From: Erinaceus europaeus
Taxonomy: Eukaryota > Chordata > Mammalia > Eulipotyphla > Erinaceidae
Reading direction: 5' to 3'
Length of the DNA stretch: 64,000 nucleotides
Assembly (NCBI RefSeq): GCF_950295315.1
Contig: NC_080164.1
Span: 115,268,890 to 115,332,889, forward strand
In this document: piece after piece, positions 55,776 to 64,000 of the stretch
Position numbering within the stretch: the stretch's first letter is position 1
Layout of the letters: each line of letters begins with the position of its first letter
The notes under the pieces: model-generated
What the model was told of the DNA's origin: nothing
Seen by the model: only the letters and a program-made list of their open reading frames with translations
Databases searched by the model: none
Translations under genes and position numbers: made by a program

Positions 55776-55924
55776 AATAAAAAGAATATCTGACAGAATA
55801 AAAATAGCACTGCAACCTACCCCAAATTTCATTATGAGGGTTAAAGGAATTAATGCATAAAAATACTTAGGACAATATTAGACAGTGAGCCATGTACTTC
55901 TTAGTATGTGTTATACACATTTGT

Positions 55925-56040
55925 GGTGTTAACCTGCTCTGGTTCTTAAGCTACTTTGCCAGGTTGTTCTCACAGATGAGAAAACTAACTTAGTGGTGGT
56001 TTGGTGACTTATCTAAGTATGAGTCCTGTGTAGGTGAGCC
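55925..56040 (-). mobile_element. Possible MIR remnant
   Basis: 'cacagatgagaaaactaacttagtggtggtttggtgacttatctaagtatgagtcctgtg' resembles the reversed MIR pattern ('cagatgaggaaactgag...gtgacttgcc'). Confidence 0.4.
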
Positions 56041-56097
56041 TGTACTGAGCCAGCTACACTAAAGCACCCTCCAACTCTCTCCCAGACTGTCTGTGTG

Positions 56098-56501
56098 CTT
56101 GTTGTTGGTCTGCTTCTAATTCTTCTTCTAAGGCCTTCTGTTTTGATCATGTTAGGTTCTCTTGTATTGCTTAACACTGTGGTCTATTTAAATAATCACT
56201 ACTTTACCTTAGACCCACCCTGCCTACAGGGCATTGGTTTAATCCCCACTGGTTAGATGGAAGCTTGATACTTCCGCTCATGCTTTTTCCTTCTCCGTAG
56301 CCCCTATCCTACGTACTTCCTCTTCCGACCTGACACTTCCGCGTCAGGAGATGTAAAGGACAGGATTTTCTAATGAAGAGAGATTAGATTGATAGATTGC
56401 ACTGCATTCCCGCTCATCAATAAAGATTGAACTGTGTTCCCAGCTCAGCCATGAGTCCCTGGTTGTCTGTCTCTCGCCCGCGAAGCTAGCCTGGCACTTG
56501 T
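56098..56501 (+). mobile_element. Solo LTR, same family as 50007-50333
   Basis: From TGTTGGTCTGC at 56103 to CTGGCA at 56496, with CTTGT at 56098-56102 and 56497-56501 as a 5-base flank repeat. 'tcaataaagattgaactgtgttcccagctcagccatgagtccctggttgtctgtc' (about 56419) is the poly(A) signal and R/U5 block shared with the other LTR. The middle part has diverged. The 3' border is less certain: homology with the other copy would allow an end at 56503. Confidence 0.8.
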
Positions 56502-56589
56502 CACCTCACTTTTGTGAAATAACTGTACTGTCTTCTGAACTTTGGTATTAATAGACTGCTTTGGGGAATTACTCTTTTATTCCTTTTAA

Positions 56590-56815
56590 GAAACAAAATT
56601 ATTTTTATTTATTTTAAGGAAGGATGGTAGGGGGAGAAGAGAGAAGGGAAAAGGAAGGAATTGAAGGGTAAGGAAAGGAAAAGAATAGGAAAGAAAATAA
56701 GAACAGACCAGAGCTCTGCTCAGATCTGACTTACAGTGATACTGGGGGTTGAACCAAGAACCTCAGGGGCCTCAGGCATAAAAGTATGGTGCACAACCAT
56801 TATGTTCTATTCTGG
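56590..56815 (-). mobile_element. SINE, diverged, with GGAA-rich body
   Basis: 'ttatttattttaaggaagg...cagaccagagctctgctcagatctgacttacagtgatactgggggttgaaccaagaacctcaggggcctcaggcataaaagtatggtgcacaaccatt' is the reverse of a SINE of the 9380 family type. Confidence 0.7.
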
Positions 56816-57059
56816 ACACACCTCCCTCTTTTAAATGCTGATCTGGGGAATGAACCAAGGACCTTGTGTACATATAGCACCCAATGGCTTTTGTGGTCTA
56901 TATGCTTTTATATTTTTATATCAGTTGCTAAAAAGGATTTTTTATTGTGTAAGATAAATTATAAGACACATATGAACAATACCCCAGTTGCACTTAGCAT
57001 AGTGCTTTGAGTATAAAAAGTTGATTTAATCAATGAATGAATCAATTAAAAAAGCTACT

Positions 57060-57280
57060 AGTGGGACTAGGTAGTGGCATACTTATTAGAATATACGCAT
57101 GCATAAGGACCGAAGGAGGTTCAAGTCCCTGGTCCCCACCTGTAGGGGGGAAGCTTCAGAAGTGGTGAAGCAGGGCTGCAGGTGTCTCTCTGTCTCTCTT
57201 CTCTGTTCCCTATTTCCTCTCAATCTCTGTCTCTATCCTAAAGAAATAATAATAATAAACATTTAAAACATGAATAAACA
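57060..57280 (+). mobile_element. tRNA-derived SINE
   Basis: 'gggactaggtagtggcatacttattagaatatacgcatgcataaggaccgaaggaggttcaagtccctggtccccacctgtagggg', 'agtggtgaagcagggctgcaggtgtc', CT body, and AATAAT tail. Confidence 0.88.
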
Positions 57281-57284
57281 AATA

Positions 57285-57430
57285 AGTAGCATGTCTGGCT
57301 CAGTAGGCAGCTCTGCCGTTGAGCGCATGCCTTGGACACATTAGACCATGGGTTTGATCTCTGGTTCTGTCCTCTATTTCTAGTCCCACCTCTATCTGTA
57401 TCACAACCGGAGTAAGAAATGCACAGGGAA
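57285..57430 (+). mobile_element. tRNA-like SINE (different head)
   Basis: 'agcatgtctggctcagtaggcagctctgccgttgagcgcatgccttggacacattagaccatgggtttgatctctggttctgtcc' has A-box-like 'tggctcagtaggc' and B-box-like 'gggtttgatctct'. It is a different head from the main family. Confidence 0.6.
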
Positions 57431-57484
57431 ACACCAACAGCAGACTGTTTTTCTGTGTTATATAATAGAAAGCACTGTTAAAAT

Positions 57485-57825
57485 TAATTTTTTTTGCCTC
57501 CTCCAGGGGTATTTCTGGGGCTGGGTGCCTGCATTACTGCTTCTGGTGGCCATTTTTTCCATTTTGTTGTCGTTATTCTCATTGTCATTATCATATTGTT
57601 GTTGTTACTGCTGTTGTTGTTGGATAGGACAGAGAAAAATTGAGAGAGGAGGAGAAGACAGAGGGGGGAGAGAAAGATAGACACCTACAGACCTGCTTCA
57701 CTGCTTGTGAAGAGACCCCCACACACACCTATGGGGTGCTGGGGGCTTGAACTGGGATCCTTGTGCTGATCCTTGTACTTCATACTATTTTTGCTTAACC
57801 TGGTATGCTACTGCCTGGCCCTCAA
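57485..57825 (-). mobile_element. tRNA-derived SINE, long form
   Basis: 'tttttttgcctcctccaggggtatttctggggctgggtgcctgcattactgc...gttggataggacagagaaaaattgagagagg...gacctgcttcactgcttgtgaagagacc...gggggcttgaactgggatccttgtgctgatccttgtacttcatactatttttgcttaacctggtatgctactgcctggcc'. Confidence 0.9.
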
Positions 57826-58744
57826 GTTTGTTTTTTTTTAATATGGAAATCTAGCATATTCAAAACAGTTGAGAAATGGGACCTAGTAGAAAGGGGGAGA
57901 GATGACAGCCTAGAAAGTGCTAGAATATTTATTACTCAACCAATTCCTTGAGAGATAGATAGGAAGAGATCCCTTTTGGAAGAGTTATGTTTGCTAAGCT
58001 ATTTCTATGACATGTCCCTCTTCTTTTCAGAATAAAATTTTTCAATGGAAGCCACCAATTTGGCATGATTTGAGTTGAACTCCTAAAAATTCTATCAATT
58101 AAAAACTATTCATCCATCACCCTTCAACTATTTAGATAGTTAACTTTTAAACTGGCACTATTTTTAAAGGTTCCATTGCTAAATCCCAAGTTTTTATTTT
58201 AGAAAGAACACAGCCTGAGTGTGCAACACCAGAAATGCTGTGCCATCTAAAAAGCCAAAGCTGGCCTGAGGATGTGTGTTTTAGTTTTGAAATTCTGTGC
58301 ACAGCAATAAAATATCTATGGAAAGGCTCCCAGTTTCCATATTAGAGGAGGACGTGTAGCATTGCAGGAAAGTTGACTCTTGGTCTGGTTGTTCAAATTT
58401 GGAAATTTGGAAAGCAAGTTATGCATTTGCCTGAGACCACCCAAATTTCATCTGCCTGACCAGGATAAGTTCCAAATGATTTCCTGAACAGATGGGCTGT
58501 GAGATGCAAGCGAGGAGAAGATGAGCATGTGGGCAACATCCTCTGCCCTTTGCCAATAGAATAAATGGCCGTGGGGACCATGAGCATACTTGCTGGGGCA
58601 GAATCAGATCTAAAATGGTAACAGCAAAAAGGATAATCTTCTGTTGCTGTTTTTGCTTGGGAACCTTGCTAGGGCCCAAGTGAGACTTGCTAGCGGTGCT
58701 GGGATATAAAAAGATAGAACTCCAGCTTCTCTCTCTTTTATTAA
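57826..58744. other. Unique sequence, no recognisable gene
   Basis: ORFs at 58393-58823 (minus strand) show no domain. Nothing recognised. Confidence 0.5.
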
Positions 58745-58920
58745 AACATTTAAAAAAATAATTTATTGGATAGAGACACCGAGAGAAATTGCAGATAAAG
58801 AGTGATAGAGACACCTGTAGCACTCTTCACCATTTCTGAAGCTTTCTCCTGAACCAGGGTCCTTGTGCATTATAACACATACGCTCTATCAAATGTGCCA
58901 CCACCCAGCCTCTGAGCTCC
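58745..58920 (-). mobile_element. tRNA-derived SINE
   Basis: 'taatttattggatagagacaccgagagaaattgcagataaagagtgatagagacacctgtagcactcttcaccatttctgaagctttctcctgaaccagggtccttgtgcattataacacatacgctctatcaaatgtgccaccacccagcc'. Confidence 0.82.
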
Positions 58921-60104
58921 TTCCTCCTCTGCTGGCTAGACTCAGACCTAAAGTGCCTCAAAGGATGAGTAGCCTTCAGCAAAGGATGAACTGGATTGGA
59001 ATTGATTATAGCAATTGTGCCCATATCTTTATGGTAACACCTCTAGAATCCTAGCTTCCACCTCTGCTCTTACTGCCAGGGTTCCAGTTCAGGCTCCTCC
59101 TTGCTTTAGTTTAGTCTGTAATGCTCTGGTGACCATAGCAGTTTGTTTATAAAACTTCAGGGGGATGGAAAGAACCAGTCCATCCAAAGAGGATGCTTCG
59201 CATGTCAAGATAAGCTTTCATTATCAGTTAGGCCCTTAGAAATGGAAAATGCTAAAAAGTGTATCCCATGCAGTGGAAAGGAAAATCAGGAAAATGGTTG
59301 TAACTTAAAATTTCTCTTCATAAAACCTCCCCTGGTGGTTGCCTGAGATTAAGGAAAAAGCAGGCAAGGACAACAAACAAGCAAACAAAAGCAGCAGCAT
59401 CAACAACAAAAGTCATGTCTGAGAAGCTTCCAAGGCCAGACAGAATGCAGTCTGTCCAGCTGTGAGTGAGCAGAGCTAATCTTTCATATGGGAGATGGAG
59501 GCTGGGGGTGTGCCCTGCAGGATGCTCTCTACTCCTGAAATGCATGGAGTAGGGTTACCTTGTCCCTCACACCAGAACCCTCTAGGAAGAGTGATCCTGG
59601 CACCTAGGCAAGAGCATGGTCATTTTTTCTGAGGCTGCAGAGGGAGGCAGGAGGGACTGAAGGGCTGGAGAGCATATGCACTCAGGATGATGTCCTGATG
59701 ACAAGATAGCATTTGATTCTGATTGGATGCTGGCAGAAACGTCTAGATATCTAGATGTACATGTTTAAAACCGAACGACAGCACATCACTGACTGCAAGT
59801 AACCAGGTACTGTCATGAGAACATTGGAAGAATGCTGTGTCAGCCCTTAGGGCCTGACAATTCCACCAGTCATTGAGGGGAGAGACTCGGGTGGGGGTCA
59901 GGGTTCTGTCTTCACATCCCAAGTCCGGCAGATGTCTGGTGGTGAAAGTCACACCGTTCCTGGATCTGGGCTTCCTCTTGAGTCAATTGATGTTTCTGAC
60001 TGGGGTGGGCTAGAGGTATCTTGCTGGTCATAATAGGATGGTTTGAATAGCAACAGTCAATAAATGGGCATGTGGAAAGGTGGAAAGAGAAAAGGAATGA
60101 GAGA
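58921..60104. other. Unique sequence, no recognisable gene
   Basis: Higher GC than most of the window around 59400-59950, but no domain is visible in any frame. Confidence 0.5.
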
Positions 60105-60215
60105 CTGGGCTTGGGAATGTGGCTTACCCAATAGTGCACATATGTGACCATGTGTGAGGACCCACCTGTAGAGAAGCTTCACAAGTGGTTAAGTGGTAGA
60201 GCAGTGTTACGTGAA
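60105..60215 (+). mobile_element. SINE fragment (head and core)
   Basis: 'ctgggcttgggaatgtggcttacccaatagtgcacatatgtgaccatgtgtgaggacccacctgtagagaagcttcacaagtggttaagtggtagagcagtg'. The body is cut off by the next element. Confidence 0.72.
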
Positions 60216-60480
60216 CCTTCTTCTCTTTGCCCTGGGTTATCACTGGGACTCAGTGCCTACACTATGAATCCACTGCTCTTGATGGCCATTTCCCCCTCCC
60301 CCCATTTTATTAAATAGGACAGAGAAATTGAGGGGGTTGAGAGGGGAGGCAAGATAGGGAGGGAGAAAAAAGATACCTGCAAACTGGCTTTACCACTTGT
60401 GAAGCATCCCTGCTGTAGATGAGGGAACAGGGGCTAGAGCTCAGATCCTTAAGCAGAAAACCTTGTGCATAGTACTATAT
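60216..60480 (-). mobile_element. tRNA-derived SINE, long form
   Basis: 'gccctgggttatcactgggactcagtgcctacactatgaatccactgctcttgatggccatttcccc...aggacagagaaattgaggggg...gcaaactggctttaccacttgtgaagc...gctagagctcagatcc'. Confidence 0.82.
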
Positions 60481-60504
60481 GGACCTGATGTGCCCTGCCC
60501 AGCA

Positions 60505-60627
60505 TGTCTCTCTATCTCTCTTACTTTCTCTATCTCTCACTTTCCATGAGGGAAAGAAAGAGGGGGGAGTGGAGAGAGAAAGAGAGTGAGAAAGAGAGAA
60601 AGGGGAGGAAGGAGAGGGAGAGAGAGA
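60505..60627 (+). repeat. CT- then GA-rich low-complexity stretch
   Basis: CT-rich 60505-60545 followed by GA-rich 60549-60627. The two could pair as an imperfect hairpin. Confidence 0.8.
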
Positions 60628-60835
60628 AAGGCTGGGAGGTGGCATACCTGATTGAGTGCACATGTTACCATGCATGAGGGCCTGGGTTCAAGCCCCTAGC
60701 CCCCACCTGCTGGTGGGGGAAACTTAATGAGTAGTGAATCAGGGCTGCAGGTCTCTCTCTCTCTCTCTCTCTCATCTTCCCCTTTCAATTTCTCTCTATC
60801 CTAAATAAGCATTTAAAAATATTTTTAAAAAGAAA
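60628..60835 (+). mobile_element. tRNA-derived SINE with CT microsatellite
   Basis: 'ggctgggaggtggcatacctgattgagtgcacatgttaccatgcatgagggcctgggttcaagcccctagcccccacctgc', 'gagtagtgaatcagggctgcagg', a (CT)n run at about 60753-60772, and an A-rich tail. Confidence 0.9.
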
Positions 60836-61111
60836 GAAAAATAATTAATGAGAAAGGAAAGGAGGAGAAGAGGGAGGACCAGGGAAAGCAGGCCAACATG
60901 GTGACAAGAGGGAGGAGCAGAAGGAAAGCAAACACGGGGAAGATCAAGGAAAGACAGTGGAGAGATGTGGGCAGGCAGGAACATTCTGTCTTTGTGAGTG
61001 GAGGGGCTGCTATTCACAGTAAAAATTCTCTCTAGATACGAATTACTATTCTTTCCCTCCTTCCTTCTTGCCTTCCTTCCTTCCTCTCTTTCTATCTTTT
61101 TCTATATATAT
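60836..61111. other. Unique sequence with TTCC-rich end
   Basis: No gene. A TTCC-rich run at about 61052-61085 abuts the L1 3' end. Confidence 0.55.
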
Positions 61112-62041
61112 AAACCATAAGAGAGGAGGGGTACAACTCCACAAAATTCCCACCACCCGATCTCCATATCCCATTCCCTCCACTGATAGCTTTCCCATTC
61201 TCTATCCCTCTGGGAATATGGACCCAACGTCGTTGTGGGTTGCAGAAGGTGGAAGGTCTGGCTTCTATGATTGCTTCCCCGCTGAACATGGGCATTGACA
61301 GGTTGATCCATAGTCCTAGTCTGCCTCTCTCTTTCCCTAGTAAGGTGGGTCTCTGGGGAAGCGGAGCTCCAGGACATATTGGTGGGGTCCTCAGTCCAGG
61401 AAAGTCTGTTTGGCATCATGCTGGCATCCAGAACCTGGTGGCTGAAAAGAGAGTTAACATACAAAGCCAAACAAATTGTTGACCCATCATGGACCTAAAG
61501 GCTGGAATAGTGCAGATGAAGTGTTGGGGGGTACTCACTGGAGACTCTTGTGTACTTCTGCTTTCAAGTATATATTTTCCCTGGTTTATGGACACATGTG
61601 AACATATGTTCTATCTCAGGGGACCTGGTCTATATCTAGGGTCTATATCTAGGTCTATATTTGGGGACTTTATTGGGGAGTGGACCACCTGGTATGGAAT
61701 TAGAGAATACTATGAAAGGAAAGGGCTCACCCGAGTGATTAAGCTGACAGGTTGTCATTCCTCACCTGAAATTCCTGGACACAGTCTGAAGTGAAGCATG
61801 CTGAGGTGGCACTCATTGTGTTGATTAGGTTGTAATCGGCGGATGCAATATTATTTGATATGAATTGAGAGAAGCATGCAGGAAAGTGAGCCCCACCCTA
61901 AGGTTCCAGGACTGGGGGAAATATAGGCTCTATAGTGGAAATGTGAGGTTCCTGCTGTCTTAGGGTTCAAGAAGACAATGGATAGTTATTGTTATCATCA
62001 CATTATTTGGTAATTGGGTTAATGTTGAAAATTCCCTTTGT
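61112..62041 (-). mobile_element. L1 3' UTR, minus strand (left part of an interrupted element)
   Basis: In plus-strand view it starts at the L1 3' end ('accataagagaggaggggtacaactccac') and proceeds through 'ggttgcagaaggtggaaggtctggc', 'ggtggggtcctcagtccagg', 'gcatgctgaggtggcac' and 'gacaatggatagttattgttatc' to 'gaaaattccctttgt'. The next bases of this L1 resume at 63302, so the two parts are one element split by an insertion. Confidence 0.88.
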
Positions 62042-63286
62042 GCCCCACTTTCAATTTAGTCAGATACTGCTTTTAGTTTCCCTTTCTGATATTCTTTCTC
62101 AACTTCTGTTGAAACTGAAAGTAGGGCACCAAAGTAAAAACCCTGTGGTGAGGGGGAGGGTGGACATGTGGCTTCCTGGGCCAGCAGGGGGTGGGGGTGG
62201 GGGTGGGTGGGTGGGATGGGACACAATCTTTTGGTGGTGGGAATGGTGTTTATGTACACACTTATTAAATTGTAGTCATATAAATCACTAATTAATATGA
62301 GAGGGGGGAAAATTTATTGTATGTATAACAAAGGGACTTTTCAAAGTTAACCCAATTACCAAATAATGTGATGTTAAGAGTAATTATCCATTGTCTTCTT
62401 GAACCCTAAGACAGCAGGAACCTCACATTTCCACTATAGAGCCTAAACTTTCCCCAGTCCTGGGACCCTAGGTTAGGGCCCACTTTCCCGTATGCTTCTC
62501 CCAATTCTTATCAAATAATACTGCATGCGCTGATTGCAACCTAATCAACACAAGTGCCACCCCAGCATGCTTCATCTCAGACTGTGTCCAGAGACTTCAG
62601 GTGTGGAATGACAACCCGTCAGCTTCATCACTCGGGTGAGACCTTTCCTTTCATGGTATTCTCTAATTCCATCCCAGGTGGTTCACTTCCTAACAAAGTC
62701 CCAAAACCTAGATATAGACTAGATTCCAGGAGATAGAGCATATGTTCACACATATCCATAAACTAGGGCAAATATATACCTGAAAGCAGTAGTACACTAG
62801 AGTTTGCAGTGAGTACCCCTCAACACTTCATCTCCACTATTCCAACCTTTGGGTCCATGATTGCTCAACAATTTGTTTGGCTTTGTATGTTAACTCTCTT
62901 TTTAGCCATGAGGTTCCAGATGCCATCAGGATGCTGGCCAGGCTTCCCTAGACTGATGACCCCACCAATGTGTCCTGGAGCTCAGCTTCCCCAGAGACCC
63001 ACCCTACTAGGTTTGAAAGAGAGAGGCAGACTGGGAGTATGGATCAACCAGTCAACACCCATGTTCAGCGGGGAAGCAATTACAGAAGCCAGACTTTCCA
63101 CCTTCTGCAACCCACAACGACCCTGGGTCCATGCTCCCAGAGGGACAGAGAATGGGAAAGCTATCAGGGAATGGATGGGATATGGAGATCGGGTGGCAGG
63201 AATTGTGTGGAGTTGTACCCCCCCTCCTATGATTTTGTTAATGTCTTCTTTCTTAAATAAATTTAAAAAATAAAAAAAGAATATTA
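62042..63286 (+). mobile_element. L1 inserted into another L1, with short 5' inversion
   Basis: 62042-62105 is a short L1 segment on the minus strand (the ORF2 stop region, 'tttctcaacttctgtt'). At about 62106 it switches to the plus strand ('gaaactgaaagtagggcaccaaag') and runs through the whole 3' UTR to the A-rich tail at about 63251-63286. The flanks gaaaattccctttgt (62027-62041) and aaaaagttactttgt (63287-63301) match at 11 of 15 positions, as a decayed TSD. The 62215-62155 part is G-rich (GGGTGG repeats at about 62188-62216). Confidence 0.82.
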
Positions 63287-63301
63287 AAAAAGTTACTTTG
63301 T

Positions 63302-63973
63302 TAGGGTTTTCTGTATAATACCCAGCATCATGTATATAAGTATGCTTCTGTTCTACCTGGTCTAGACTTTTGAGAGAATCAACATATCAAAGACTCAGCC
63401 TATGTATTAAGAAGACTCAGTCTGTGTTTTAAAAAGTTTGAGACATATGATCAAATTTTCCCCTGTTGTATTAATTAAATAGTGGTTTATATGACTATGC
63501 TTTAATAGGAGTGTACATAAACACCATTCCCATCACCAAAAGACTGTGTTCCATCCCACCCCCTATCTCCCCCACCGCTGCCCCAGGAAGCCAAATGTCC
63601 ACCCTCCCTCTCACCACAGGGTTTTTGCTTTGGTGCCCTACTATGGATTTAATCAGATCCTGCTTTTAGTTTCACTTTCTGTTCTTCTTTCTCAACTTCT
63701 GTTGATGAGTGGGATCATCCCATTCTCATCTTTATGTTTCTGACTTAGCTAACTTAACATAAGGTGGGTTCACTGTTCTTAATAGCTGCATAGTATTCCA
63801 TTGTGTATCACAGCTTTCTCAGCCACTCATCTGTTGTTGGGCACCTGGGTTCCTTCCAGGTTTTAGTTATTATGAATCGTGCTGCTATGAACATAGGAGT
63901 ACACAGTATTTTTGGTTGGGTGTTATGGAGTCCTTGGGGTATATTCCCAGGAGATGAATTACTGGGTCATATG
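63302..63973 (-). mobile_element. L1 3' UTR start and ORF2 end, minus strand (right part of the interrupted element)
   Basis: Continues the element of 61112-62041: 'ttagggttttctgtataatacccagcatc', 'gtacataaacaccattcccatcaccaaaagactgtgttcc', then the reversed ORF2 C-terminus from about 63697 ('cttctgttgatgagtgggatcatccc...cactcatctgttgttgggcacctgggttcc'). It stops at about 63973 after 'gggtcatatgga'. Confidence 0.88.
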
Positions 63974-64000
63974 GAATAGATATTATCAAAATGAATATTC
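63974..64000 (+). mobile_element. L1 ORF2 start of inverted segment, leaving the window
   Basis: 'atagatattatcaaaatgaatattc' is forward-strand ORF2 as at about 8091-8115, joined to reverse-strand ORF2 at 63973. It is probably the inverted 5' segment of the same L1 (twin priming). Only 27 bases are visible. Confidence 0.65.

Noticed and set aside
61112..63286. A single twin-primed L1 covering both arms
   Set aside because: Both arms contain the L1 3' end, and the left arm continues at 63302. Two separate insertions are required.

Overview
This is a stretch of mammalian nuclear DNA dominated by interspersed repeats. I found no intact host protein-coding gene. The SINEs have a tRNA-like head with a B-box of the form GGTTCGAGTC, a conserved 'cccacctgcag...gtgaagcaggtctgcaggtgtc' core and a CT-rich body. 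They match my memory of SINEs from the western European hedgehog lineage (Erinaceus). I give the hedgehog assignment moderate confidence because no alignment was possible. There are no bacterial-style operons, ribosome binding sites, CRISPR arrays or replication origins. Almost all open reading frames are LINE-1 (L1) ORF1/ORF2 remnants, antisense shadows of these, or low-complexity translations.

Layout. Positions 1-1390 hold the middle of an old plus-strand L1 interrupted by a younger 5'-truncated L1 3' end. Positions about 2490-8005 hold an old L1 with leader, ORF1 and ORF2, followed by a second L1 piece (8006-8329) fused to an endogenous retrovirus pol fragment (about 8335-8880). Positions 9957-17905 hold a nearly full-length minus-strand L1 with a doubled 5' leader and a SINE inside it. 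Positions 17906-25000 are mostly unique sequence with a few SINEs, one MIR and a tiny young L1 end. Positions 25015-30523 hold a plus-strand L1 complete at both ends, with a target-site duplication (TSD), a solo LTR inside ORF2 and an internal deletion of the reverse-transcriptase region. Positions 30537-47085 are unique sequence mixed with SINEs and minus-strand L1 3' ends. Positions 47455-48690 are an L1 with a 5' inversion (twin priming). Positions 49805-53240 are a cluster of minus-strand L1 pieces holding another solo LTR. Positions 53241-61110 are unique sequence plus SINEs, a further LTR and a TG/CG repeat. Positions 61112-64000 are a nested L1-in-L1 structure that creates a large inverted repeat.

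How it fits together. The window records the history of retrotransposition rather than a pathway. The three long L1 copies have each lost the reverse-transcriptase active site in a different way: a roughly 100-base deletion around the FADD motif, a D-to-G change in FADD, and a large deletion with GAAAT microhomology. TSDs could be read for two L1s, one SINE and two solo LTRs, with less certain ones for a third LTR and the nested L1. Nesting gives a relative order of insertion. Most non-repeat stretches show nothing I can assign; they are probably intergenic or intronic.
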